Below, piece by piece: positions 54,692-64,000 of a DNA stretch of 64,000 nt. Within the stretch, counting starts at the first letter, position 1. Every line of letters starts with the position of its first letter. The stretch covers positions 76,675,645-76,739,644 of the forward strand of contig JAQMRL010000002.1 in assembly GCA_035578175.1 (NCBI GenBank). The letters are read 5' to 3'. Position numbers and translations under genes: made by a program. This DNA is from Catonia carolina (lineage: Eukaryota > Arthropoda > Insecta > Hemiptera > Achilidae). The notes beneath the pieces were generated by a model that was not told the DNA's origin, made no database searches, and was given only the letters and a program-made list of their open reading frames with translations.

Positions 54692-55394
54692 AGTCCAGCC
54701 TCTCTTAGTTTGCTCCTAATGTAAACAAATAATGACATCACTGAGCATGCGCATTATCTAAATGAGTACACGTTGATTAAAAAGTAACAACAAATACTTT
54801 CAAAAGTATTTAAATACAAAATACTTTTAAAAGTATTTTTCTAAATGAAATTGTTAGGCCTACATCATATCATGACTGATGTTTTAAGTACTTTAAGGAC
54901 TTATAATTTAAAAATTCCCAAAACGGGCAGGTAGAGTGTTATTTTAATAGCACTCTATCTTTTTGTTCCAGGGCTAAAAAAAATAGTTATGTTTCTTATC
55001 ACATAGTCAGCCACTTATATGACTGAACTATTTAAGAACAGAAGAGGTAGAGGTGTAAAAGACACTAGTCACGAGTTATCTACTCTGAGAGTAATGAATT
55101 TCACTATGCAGCCAGACCCTGTGGTGAATGAAGTGAAGGTGTCATTTGCAGGTTGGAAAGTGAGTGTTTTTCGGAGGGCCTGGCATGCTGATAAGCATAC
55201 TCTTTCAACTCAGTGAGGAAGGCAATGGTAAACCACTTTACTCCTCGTTTTTACTTAGTAAAACCTCTAGAGGTTCAAACCAGCCTTTTGGCTGTTGACC
55301 TAAACCTCCGTAAAGTCACAGACTCTAGCGTGCACCCTGTAGTAGGTGGCTTTTGTATGTTGACAGTAGGAGCAAACTAACAACGGCTCAACTG
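54692..55394 (+). mobile_element. MITE B, tandem unit 1, split by repeat C
   Basis: B from GTCCAGCCTCTCTTAG to CAACGGCTCAACTG. Repeat C occupies 54915-55307. It is the first of three B copies sharing the same right flank (TAGTTGAACCCTATTGG). Confidence 0.85.
54915..55307 (+). mobile_element. Repeat C in MITE B unit 1
   Basis: CCCAAAACGGGCAGGTAGAG to TTTTGGCTGTTGACCTAAAC. Part of B next to the insertion is missing. Confidence 0.83.
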
Positions 55395-55442
55395 TAGTTG
55401 AACCCTATTGGAATTTTAAGGTTTTATAGATGTTCTCTTAGG

Positions 55443-55774
55443 TCCAGCCTCTCTTAGTTTGCTCCTAATGTAAACAAATGACGTCACTGAGCATGCGCAT
55501 TATCAAAATGAGTACACGTTGATTAAAAAGTAACAACAAATACTTTCAAAAGTATTTAAATACAAAATACTTTTAAAAGTATTTTTCTAAATAAAATTGT
55601 TAGGCCTAAATCATATCATGACTGATGTGTTTAGTACTTTAAGTACTTATAATTTAAAAAATAGTTAACTTAATAGGAATAGGACATCCGTAAAGTCGCA
55701 GACTCTAGCGTGCACCCTGTAGTAGGTGGTTTTTGTTAGTTGACAGTAGGAGCAAACTAAGAACTGCTGAACTG
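55443..55774 (+). mobile_element. MITE B, tandem unit 2 (uninterrupted)
   Basis: GTCCAGCCTCTCTTAG to GAACTGCTGAACTG, followed by about 50 bp of spacer GTAGTTGAACCC...GATGTTCTCTTAG that also separates the other units. Confidence 0.9.
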
Positions 55775-55826
55775 TAGTTGAACCCTATTGGAATTTTATG
55801 GTTTTATAGATGTTCTCTTAGGTCCA

Positions 55827-56778
55827 GCCTCTCTTAGTTTGCTCCTAATGTAAACAAATAATGACGTCACTTAGCATGCTCATTATATCAAAATGTGTAC
55901 ACACTGATTAAAAAGTAACAACAAATCCTTTCAAAAGTATTTAAATACAAAATACTTTTAAAAGTATTTTTCTAAATGAAATTGTAGGCCTACATCATAT
56001 CACGACTGATGTTTTTAGTACTTTAAGTACTTATAATTTAAAAAATAGTTAACTTAATAGGAATATGACATCAATAAAGTCACGGACTCTAGCGTCCACC
56101 CTGTACTACAACGGTTCCCAAAGTGGGGGGGCGCCCCCCAAGGGAGGCGTAAAGACACGTCAAGGGGGGCGCGGGACTTCGAGATAGCTTTACCCTCCAT
56201 AAAAGATTCTTTCAGTGTCAACATAGACTTCCTGCCCGAATTACTTAAAAAACAAGTTTTAGAAATAAAAAATGTTTCTGCTGCGAAAAACGATTTCGAT
56301 AAAATTGACAAAACATCATTTTGGGTTAAGTATTACCAAGTTTACCCCAGTATATAACAGCAAGCGGCAGTAATTGTAATTATCTTTATCAAGCACCTAT
56401 CTGTGCGAAAAAGTATTTTCAGCCCTTGTTACAATAAAAACAAAGCATCGGTGCAATAATGGTTTTATCAATGATTTACGTTGTGCACTTTCTAAAAATC
56501 AACTTTTAAAAAAATGCAAGGCCATCCATCCACTGATTAATTTTGTCTCTAGTTAGAATTAAATTGCAACTTCTAATGCTACAAAAAATAAAAAAATAAA
56601 TGTACGGTTATTCAATGTAATACGTGATTTTTCATTGCCCAATAAAATTGTATAAGGGAGCGTGAGAAGTTTTCTTTTTGGCAAAAGGGGGCGTAAAAGA
56701 TAGAAGTTTGGGAACCGCTACTGTAGTAGGTGGCTTTTGTTTGTTGACAGTAGGAGGAAACTAAGAACGGCTGAACTA
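55827..56778 (+). mobile_element. MITE B, tandem unit 3, split by hAT derivative F
   Basis: The B body is interrupted at CACCCTGTA by F (56109-56720). The other B copies read CACCCTGTAGTAGGTGG, giving the empty site. Confidence 0.9.
56109..56720 (+). mobile_element. hAT derivative F, copy 2
   Basis: CAACGGTTCCCAAA to TTTGGGAACCGCTA; 8-bp duplication CTGTACTA / CTGTAGTA with one later substitution. Same remnant transposase 3' end as copy 1 ([15 protein letters not shown]), with an additional frameshift. Confidence 0.9.
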
Positions 56779-56895
56779 TAGTTGAACCCTATTGGAATTT
56801 TATGGTTTTATAGATGTTCTTTAGCCGGCCGCGTTGGCGATGTTGGTAACAGGCTAACCTCTCATCACGCGGTCTTGGGTTCGAATCCCACTCGA

Positions 56896-57186
56896 ACTAT
56901 TCGAACTATTTAAGAACAGAAGAGGTAGAGGTGTAAAAGACACTAGTCAGAGTTATCTCCTCTGAGAGTAATGAATTTCACTATGCAGCTAGACCCTGTG
57001 GTGAATGAAGTGAAGGTGTCATTTGCAGGGTGGAAAGTGAGTGCTTTTCGGAGGGCCTGGCATGCTGATAAGCATACACTTTCAACTCAGTGAGTTGTGG
57101 CAATGGTAAACCACCTTACTCCTCGTTTTTACTTAGTAAAACCTCTAGAGGTTCAAACCAGCCTTTCGGCTGTTGACCTAAACAAC
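56896..57186 (+). mobile_element. Repeat C, 5'-truncated
   Basis: ACTATTTAAGAACAGAAGAG to GCTGTTGACCTAAACAACA. Followed by AGTATGAATAT, the same target sequence that flanks the C copy at 46318-46716. Confidence 0.85.
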
Positions 57187-57455
57187 AAGTATGAATATAA
57201 ATATTGTTGTAGTAATGAGCTGTACTAGTAGGCTGACTATCCGAGCTAATGTTTTTGGGACGGTGCATAATGCGCGAGGTGGCGCGGATGAAGTGCGGAA
57301 GGGAGGGAATCCTATTTCGAAACTTGTCACACAGTACATACCTGTAACACCCTGCGTCTTTTGTAATTTTCTTTAAATATTCTAACCTTTGCCTCCTTCT
57401 ACAATTTACTCCTTCAATATTACCCTCCATTATTGATAGATGTCTTAAGATATGC
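57187..57455 (-). pseudogene. LINE fragment, sister of 45353-46317, without the later insertion
   Basis: The reverse reading gives [20 protein letters not shown] and [40 protein letters not shown] at 57424-57443 is the uninterrupted site into which the LINE at 45375-46060 inserted in the sister. Confidence 0.88.
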
Positions 57456-57640
57456 CGCCGGCCGCGTTGGCGAAGTTTGTAACGTGCCCGCCTCTCATCA
57501 CACGGTCTTGGGTTCGAATCCCACTCGGGCATGGCATTTTTTCATACGTTACAAAAAATTCATTTCATCCTTCACCGTCTGTAGGTATTAGCAGCAATTT
57601 GCAAAACAGTCGGACGTTAAAACAAAAAAAAAACAAAAAA
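57456..57640 (+). mobile_element. SINE T1, full length
   Basis: GCCGGCCGCGTTGGCGAAGT (A box), GGGTTCGAATCCCACTCG (B box), GCATGGCATTTTTTCATACG, 3' body to GGACGTTAAAAC and an A-tail in which repeat A is inserted. A good family reference. Confidence 0.92.
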
Positions 57641-58622
57641 ATCTGGTGTGAAACACTCACACAACTTTCTCTTGCCAATGGAAATAATTAACAATAAACC
57701 TAAAATTAGTAATAAAATATTAGAAATAAACAAAATACTAACCTCAAAAACATAACCTTATTTTAATCATGAGTGAATGATGCAGTATGAAAATCGAACT
57801 CAGTTTGGCTTAAAAATACGGAAAATCACTCTTTCGCGCCAAACTCGGCTCTTTTAGTGAAAAAGGCTTTAAACAAAAGTTGTAGATCTTTTCATTTACT
57901 ATAAATTTAGTTATATACCTTTTTGTCGTAAAATGCATACTAAGGCCGAAATGTTAAAAAAATCGATTTTTCTCACGTTTTCGTGAGAAAAAAACAGAAA
58001 ATCGCAAATTACCGCTAACCTAAGCGTTATACAAAAAAATGTTTGAAATAAAAGTTGTAGGTTTTTAAATTCTCTACAACTTATGTTGTATAACGTTTTG
58101 CGCTAAAATGCACATTAAAGCCGCAATCTTAAAAATAAAATGTTTTTACGTAAAAACAGCCTCACGCAGAATTTCAGCAAACATGGCGCATACCCTATCT
58201 TGTAGAGAATAAAAAATTGAGTAGACCAGGCGATTTTTAAAAAAATCGTAGGACCAGTTTTTGAGAAAATCGCAAAAAAGTGAAAAATTATAGGAATAAA
58301 CTAAGTTACTACTACTTCCGGTTGACCGATTTTGATGAAAATGTTCGCGTCGGGTCCGGTAGTGGTATGTAACTTAAGTTTCAAGTTTCAAGTTCGTACG
58401 ATGTTCCGTTCTTGAGATATTCTGTTCACACACAGACACACACACACACACACACACAGACCAATCGCTAAAAACATGTTTTTTGGGTTCAGGGGGTCTG
58501 AAAACGTATAGATCCGGTGAAAACTCGATTTCGAAAAATCGACATGAAAACAATACTTTCCTTCCTATACTGTATATTCATATAGGCAAGACTGTATATT
58601 CATATAGGCAAGAGAAAGTAAA
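57641..58622 (-). mobile_element. Repeat A, copy 19
   Basis: 3' hairpin at 57646-57672, microsatellite at 58427-58460, 5' end near 58580-58620 with a duplicated ACTGTATATTCATATAGGCA block. Confidence 0.88.
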
Positions 58623-59507
58623 AAATCTGGTGTGAAACACTCACACAACTTTCTCTTGCCAATGCAAATAATTAATAATAAACCTAACATTATTAATAAA
58701 ATATTAGAAATAAACAAAAACTAACCTCAAAAACATAACCTTATTTTAATCATGAGTGAAAGACGCAAAATGAAAATCGAACTTAGTTTGGCTTAAAAAT
58801 ACGGAAAATCACTTTTTCACGCTAAACTAGGCTCTGTAGAGAAAAATGTTTTAAATAAAAGTTGTAGATCTTTTAATTTTCTATCAATTCTATTATATAC
58901 ACTTTTGTCATAAAATGCATATTAAGGCCGAAATCTTAAAAAAATCAATTTTTCACACGTTTTCGTGAGAAAAAAATCAGAAAATCGCTAATTACGGCTG
59001 AACTAAGCGTTTTACAAAAAAGTGTTTGAAATAAAAGTTGTAGGTTTTTAAATTCTCTATAACTTTTATTATATAACGTTTTGCGCTAAAATGCATATTA
59101 AAGCCGTAATCTTAAAAAAACAACGTTTTTACGTAAAAACAGCCTTACGCAGAATTTCAGCAAACATGGCGCCTCAAAAAAATCGTAGGACCAGTTTTTG
59201 AGAAAATCGCAAAAAAGTGAAAAATTATACGAATAAACTACTACTTCCGGTTGACCGATTTTGATGAAAATGTTCGTGTCGGGTCCGGTAGTGGTATGTA
59301 ACTCAAGTTTCAAGTTCGTACGATGTTCCGTTCTTGAGATATTCTGTTAACACACAGACACTAACACAGACCAATCGCTAAAAACATGTTTTTTGGGTTC
59401 AGGGGGTCTGAAAACTTATAGATCCGGTGAAAACTCGATTTGTTAAAATCGACATGAAAACAATACTTTCCTTCCTATATATTCATATAGGCAAGAGAAA
59501 GTAAAAA
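58623..59507 (-). mobile_element. Repeat A, copy 20, head-to-tail with copy 19
   Basis: Starts directly after copy 19 (AAAGTAAAAAATCTGGTGTG) and runs to TATAGGCAAGAGAAAGTAAA at 59507. It carries a short internal deletion near 59175. Confidence 0.88.
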
Positions 59508-59532
59508 ATAAAAAAAAGTATAGATGTTCTTT

Positions 59533-59922
59533 GATAACTAGGCTATCCACACTTTGAAATTAGTGCTCAGCGACCATTTGCTTTGTGAGTTATACGAATG
59601 TAGTAAGGATTCGTAGCCAGTGTACGCAACCATGTTGTTTTGTTGTTACTTTTGTACAATGCTTAGAAAATTCTAGTTTTTTTACGGGAAAGCAAGCATT
59701 CATGCTAATATAAAGTTGAAATAAGTTAGTCTACATATTTTTCACTTTTTTAAAAAAAATTTTTGTCATTTACAAATAGGATTACAAGTTTTTTTAATAA
59801 GCATTTTTACCACTAAACATTGTGTGATTCCCATTTCAATAAACGTTCCTTGGTAAGTATACTTACCAGGGCTTAATCAGATAAATTCAATTACTTTTCC
59901 GTTATTAGGATGCCACTTTTAA
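59533..59922. other. Unassigned stretch
   Basis: About 390 bp that continues the pre-insertion locus (after the right copy of TATAGATGTTCTTT). No exon frame or repeat recognised. Confidence 0.4.
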
Positions 59923-60732
59923 ACATATGCAGAAACTTTAGAAGCTCATTTAACGTGTAAAAATAAAGAAAAAAGTTTATATAAACATGGGTCCGGAAAT
60001 GCTTCGTTTCAGAGTTACGGCTAGCGAAAGATTTTGCCCGGATTTCAGCTCACCAGGTGAAATGAGGTCTTCCTGAAATTCTGGTAAGGTAGATTAAGGG
60101 GCGAATTCAATCATTTCTTTTGGTTTTTGACCTGATAAATTGAATAAAACAGGTCCCAGAACTGTAAGTTAAATATTTTTTAAGAAAACCAGTGTCAAAT
60201 GCAAAACCTGGAGTGAAAAACATATTTTTTTCATCTTTGGGCAAGTCACCATGAAACAGTTAAAATTTTTCAGTAAAACATGTTGAAAATTTGATTCTGA
60301 ACAAACCAGTGTAAATAAAGTACACAGAAAGCGAATAGATGTTTGATTAAATGAATTTTTATTCGTAACAGTACAAAGTAAAATTAACCGGAAAAACAAA
60401 GATGAAAAATTGTGTTTTTTTCACCACATTTTTTGCATTTGAGACTGGTTTTCTTAAAAACTATTTAACTTACAGTACTGGGACCTGTTTTATTCAATTT
60501 ATCAAGTTAAAAACCATATGAAACGATTGAATTCGCCCCTTAATCTACCTTACCAGAATTTTAGGAAGACCTCATTTCACCTGGTGAGCTGAAATCAGGG
60601 CGAAATCTTTCGCTAGCCGTAACTCTGTAACGAAGCATTTCCAGACCCATGTTTATATAAACTTTTTTTCTTTATTTTTACATGTACAGTGTGCTCCCAA
60701 AGTTTCTGCATATCTTCGTGAATCACCCTGTA
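59923..60732. mobile_element. Fold-back element FB-2, copy 4, left terminus lost
   Basis: Starts within the left arm (ATATGCAGAAACTTTAGAAG) and ends GTTTCTGCATATCTTCGTG, AATCACCCTG. Arms about 330 bp. Confidence 0.85.
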
Positions 60733-60742
60733 CAAATAAACA

Positions 60743-61791
60743 CAGGGTGATTCAAAACTACACGGCAATCTCTTGGGATCTCATTCTATAGCTAAAAATA
60801 AGAAAAAAAGTTCATATAAACATATGCCTGAAAACAAAACTTATGGCTAGCAAAAAATTTCACCTAGAACTCTGTACCCTCCGTGAAGTAAAGCTGTATA
60901 AAAATGTTAAACATAGTTACAAAGATACAAATACGATTGTTTCTTATGGTTTTTATTCTGAAAAATTGAATAGAATTGGTTTCAGAGCTGTAAATGCAAT
61001 ACTTTCAGAGATATCTTACATAAAACACAAGAATTGGTGCAAAGAAATAACACTTTCTTGTGTTTAACGTAAAATTACTTCCATAAATGGTAAATAAAGG
61101 TGTATTTTTTCTTAAATGAATTTGTAGAAAATTTAATTCTGAAAAGATTCATGTGAATTACTCAGGAAAAAAATGAACAATAGATATTGAAAATTTGGTT
61201 TATTTAAAATCAAAACATTTTATTTTAATGTTCCGTTTTGAATAAATCATCAGCTGTTACTCCCAACCTACAGTGAATATTTTATGCAGTTAAGAATGTG
61301 CGTCTGTTTTGATTTTAAATAAAGCGAAATTTCAATATTTATTATTCATTTTTTTCCTGAGTAATTCACATGAATCTTTTTAGAATTAAATTTTCTACAA
61401 ATTTATTAAAGAAAAAATACACCTTTATTTACCATTTATGGAAGTAATCTTACGTTAAACACAAGAATGTGTTATTTCTTTGCACCAATTCTTGTGTTTT
61501 ATGTAAGATATTTCTGAAAATATTGCATTTACAGCACTGGAACCAATTTTATTCAATTTTTCAGATTAAAAAACAAAAGAAAAAATCGTATTTGTATCTT
61601 TGTAACTACGTTTAACATTTTTATACGGCCTTACTTCACCGAGGAAACAGAGTTCTAGGTGAAATTTTTCGCTAGCCGTAACTCGCTAACTAAGCGTATA
61701 TGTTTCAGGCATATGTTTATATGAACTTTTTTTCTTATTTTTAGCTATATAATGAGATCCCAAGATATTTCCGTATAGTTTTGAATCACCC
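60743..61791. mobile_element. Fold-back element FB-1, copy 2
   Basis: CAGGGTGATTCAAAACTACA to TATAGTTTTGAATCACCC. The centre is altered relative to copy 1: the left arm has lost part of the palindrome around 61215-61245, so the hairpin loop is larger. Confidence 0.87.
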
Positions 61792-62233
61792 TATATATTC
61801 ATCATACAGGCAAGAGAAAATAAAAATGATTCTATTTAATACGTCATTACATTGAATTCATCAAATATTATTTAACTTTGGTATGATCTTGGTTTATTTA
61901 AAACAGCTCTTAATAAAATGCTTTTAAAAAGTAAATAATTTATTCATGTGTGTATCATATGCTGCACCCCACACTTCAATACAGTATTGAAAAAGATAAT
62001 TTGCACACACATAATAAATGATTTCAATTACTTCTATAAAAGATAATTGCACTACAAGAATAAACTTGATGATCATAACATAATTGGCATTGAGTCTAAT
62101 CATTACATAATCAGAATACAATTACAACTGATTTGATAATTAACACAAATGGATATGAGAGAAAATTAAACAGGCAACATTATGCTATCATATTGAAACC
62201 AGATAACATTAATGTACCACCAATAAACAATCC
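61792..62233. other. Orphan repeat A end and unassigned AT-rich sequence
   Basis: 61794-61830 is a repeat A 5' terminus in reverse (ACAGGCAAGAGAAAATAAAA). The remainder is AT-rich; a short + frame (YERKLNRQHYAIILKPDN) just before the Harbinger insertion is discussed as a finding. Confidence 0.45.
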
Positions 62234-62604
62234 TTAGGCCATTTGTCCACTTGAGAGAAAATACTGCCGAGAGTACTCTCGAGAGTAGACTGGCCTGAGA
62301 GCTACTCTCCGAGAGAAGCAGGCGCAGCTGTCGACAGTTCATTTCTCGCAAGTGTAAATGCTCGTTTCTAGTCTCGAGAGTTACTCTCCACTCTTCAGTC
62401 AGTGTTGGAAAAGCTGAGAGCTTGTGTCGACAGTTCATTACATTTACCCTATTTGTCTATTTTAAAATATTTTTATTACTTTTTATAGTCTTTTTTTAAT
62501 ATTTTAATTTCTTTTTTAAATCTTTCTTTTAAATTTTAATCTTTTAAATAATTTTAATCTTTTTTTAAATTTCAATATTTCAAATCTTTTATAATCTCTT
62601 CAAA

Positions 62605-62712
62605 ATGAACTCACGAGAGTGGAAAGACCATGAAATTCTTCAACTTATTAATTTATATGAAGAAAATGAATTTTTGTGGAACATAAAACACAATTTAAAA
62701 TCTGGTGTTTAA
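62605..62712 (+). pseudogene. Truncated MADF/Myb-like accessory protein of Harbinger
   Basis: Starts MNSREWKDHEILQLINLYEE then NEFLWN, followed after a few residues by a stop. The W-x-n-LI-x-LYEEN-x-x-LWN pattern is the start of a MADF/Myb-SANT-like domain, the DNA-binding partner that Harbinger elements encode beside the transposase. Cut off after about 30 residues by the internal deletion. Confidence 0.78.
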
Positions 62713-62956
62713 CTAAATTTAAAAGCAGTTCAAATTGCACTGCAGACATTCGAATAAAATTTTTAAATTGCTGTGCATCCTCCAGCCGCAACTCATTTAC
62801 GAGTGCTGAACAAGCTCCCAAGGAATTTCGTCGATTTATCCAGTTTTTTAACCAACACTCCTTTCTTTTTTGAATGATTTTGTACGCTATTAGAAAAGCT
62901 AGGGCCTGAGGTGAATCCATTTTTATCAAATTAAAAACACTCACGTTTGATGACAC
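62700..62956 (-). pseudogene. Truncated HARBI1-like transposase N-terminus
   Basis: Reverse frame from 62956. ECWLKNWINRRNSLGACSAL, VNELRLEDAQQFKNFIRMSA and QFELLLNLVKHQI match the N-terminal region of Harbinger transposases (R-x-W-V-x-x-W ... L-x-x-EL-x-x-D-x-x-x-F-x-x-F-x-RM). The DDE nuclease domain is absent. The last residues before the stop come from across the deletion. Confidence 0.82.
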
Positions 62957-63153
62957 TCAGCAGACTGCTTGTTGTGTTGACTCTCGGGTCTCAAGACTAT
63001 CAAGTGGACACGGAATTCTCGTACTGTTGACAGTTCAATCGCTGTCGACTGTCGGAGAGCTCTCTCGACAGCGCAACTACTCTCAAATGGAAAGCACTGT
63101 GAGAGCACTGTCGAGAGTTTCTCTCGACAGTTTCTCTCAAATGGACACTAGGC

Positions 63154-63354
63154 CTTAAAGCTCCTGAACTTAATGCCCTACAAAAACCAAACAGTGATGT
63201 ACGTTTAATAAAACACAAAACTGGTACACCACCTAAAACATCTCTTATCGATTACATTAATGCTCCTAAAGCATCTACAATTTTATATTCTCATCTAAAA
63301 ACGAATACAGCATTAAAACACACTACAACTAATAAAAAAAATACAAAAGATTAA
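63154..63354 (+). other. 66-codon open frame right of the Harbinger insertion
   Basis: Reads LKAPELNALQKPNSDVRLIK, TGTPPKTSLIDYINAPKAST and so on to TAA at 63352-63354. No family recognised and no splice site evident. The next 540 bp, to 63891, is AT-rich with nothing recognised. Confidence 0.25.
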
Positions 63355-63891
63355 AGCTAATGAAAAACAAACAATGATGTCTTCAATGTAAAATATATCT
63401 ACACAAATATACAAAATAAAACCCCTTAAGAATTACAAAATATAAATTAACAAAATGTAGCACATATGAAAATGAATAAATACAAGTTTTCAAATCATTA
63501 CATAAACTTACTATACAATTAAAATTAGGAATAAATTACATTTAAAAACACCTTCTAGAAAACGTTAAACATACAGATGAGAAACCATACATTTTATTAA
63601 AATTTCAAAACATCTGATAAGAACAATTTACCAACACAACTAAAAAAATGAGAAGTAAGTGGAACAAAATGTTTGTAATATCGCAAGTGGTAATGAGGAT
63701 TTATATAAATGTAATATTGGTAAGACTAGTTGTAATTACAATGAACACCAAAAAGCACTGAAATGTGACTACAGTAAACCCCCTTAGTTTTCTGCCCCTC
63801 CGATCATGTGACCAGATTTAAAAAAAACCTAAACATTGCTAACAAAAGGCACAAACCGTTTTAATTAGGACGGCTACACTGATACAATATA

Positions 63892-64000
63892 CAGTAGAAT
63901 CTCAGTAGTCCGGCACTTCCAGTAATCCGCCCCTTAAAATATTAAGCCTAAAAATATGAAACCTCACCCAGGACAGATTTTGGTAAAAGATTTAAATTGA
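63892..64000. mobile_element. pogo/Tigger-like MITE G, copy 2, running off the window
   Basis: CAGTAGAATCTCAGTAGTCC followed by sequence complementary to 45003-45110 (ATATTAAGCCTAAAAATATG). TA precedes it. The element continues beyond the window. Confidence 0.85.

Larger units (their letters stand above)
56823..59518 (+). mobile_element. Chimeric SINE T1 locus bounded by a 14-bp target duplication
   Basis: TATAGATGTTCTTT occurs at 56809-56822 and 59519-59532. Inside, in order: a T1 head (56823-56892), repeat C (56896-57186), a LINE fragment (57187-57455), a complete T1 (57456-57640), two repeat A copies, and an A-rich tail (AAAAAATAAAAAAAAG) next to the right duplication. Confidence 0.8.
62237..63154. 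mobile_element. PIF/Harbinger non-autonomous element with TTA target duplication
   Basis: Termini GGCCATTTGTCCACTTGAGA and TCTCAAATGGACACTAGGCC, flanked by TTA (62234-62236 and 63155-63157), the hallmark 3-bp target of PIF/Harbinger. Subterminal GAGAGTACTCTCGAGAG-type repeats are rich in both arms. 918 bp. It keeps the start of both Harbinger proteins (next two entries) but lacks everything between. Confidence 0.92.

Noticed and set aside
61924..62121. 65-codon - frame in AT-rich DNA
   Set aside because: Low complexity, no motif, no splice context. It is the expected level of random frames at this base composition.

Overview
The window is animal nuclear DNA, most likely from an insect. It is AT-rich, with intron-split genes using GT/AG splice sites, tRNA-derived SINEs, several non-LTR retrotransposon groups and many DNA-transposon relics. 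It holds a complete juvenile-hormone-binding-protein (JHBP)/takeout-like gene. Nothing bacterial or viral was recognised. Order and species cannot be fixed from the sequence alone.

Host genes. (1) The last exon of a mitochondrial-type peptide deformylase lies at 353-582 (+), with the QHEIDH metal-binding motif. (2) A JHBP/takeout-like secreted protein gene on + runs from 21152 to 49993 in five coding exons: 21152-21290, 29559-29964, 33799-33987, 43008-43119 and 49787-49993. All four junctions match in phase and give 350 codons plus a stop. About 1 kb of coding sequence is spread over 29 kb because each large intron is packed with mobile DNA, often to within 30-75 bp of the 3' splice site. A piggyBac relic begins 7 bp after the stop codon.

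Mobile DNA makes up almost everything else. The dominant family, called A here, has about 20 copies of 0.9-1.1 kb. It has asymmetric inverted ends (ACTTTCTCTTGCC / GGCAAGAGAAAGT), a hairpin just inside the 3' end, an internal (GT)n tract, insertion into T-runs without a clear target duplication, and head-to-tail junctions. These are the marks of non-autonomous Helentron-like (HINE/DINE-like) rolling-circle elements. Other families are: two tRNA-derived SINEs (T1, T2); a SINE-like retroposon with an (ACA)n tail (C); a 340-bp TA-target MITE (B); fold-back elements (FB-1, FB-2); several internally deleted mariner-like elements; an intact DD82E transposase gene (18083-19372, -); hAT, pogo/Tigger-like, piggyBac and PIF/Harbinger derivatives; and LINE fragments, including RTE-like and Jockey/CR1-like ones.

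Layout. 1-600, deformylase end. 600-17.5 kb, nested FB, A, SINE and mariner elements. 17.5-19.4 kb, hAT MITE and DD82E transposase. 19.8-21.1 kb, A copy grading into a 67-bp minisatellite just upstream of JHBP exon 1. 21-50 kb, JHBP gene with transposon-filled introns. 50-52.5 kb, piggyBac relic. 52.5-59.5 kb, nested A, B, C, F and SINE elements, including three tandem B units and a chimeric SINE locus. 59.9-61.8 kb, fold-back pair. 62.2-63.2 kb, Harbinger derivative. 63.9 kb to the end, Tigger-like terminus running off the window. Nesting order can often be proved from target duplications and from empty sites elsewhere in the same window.
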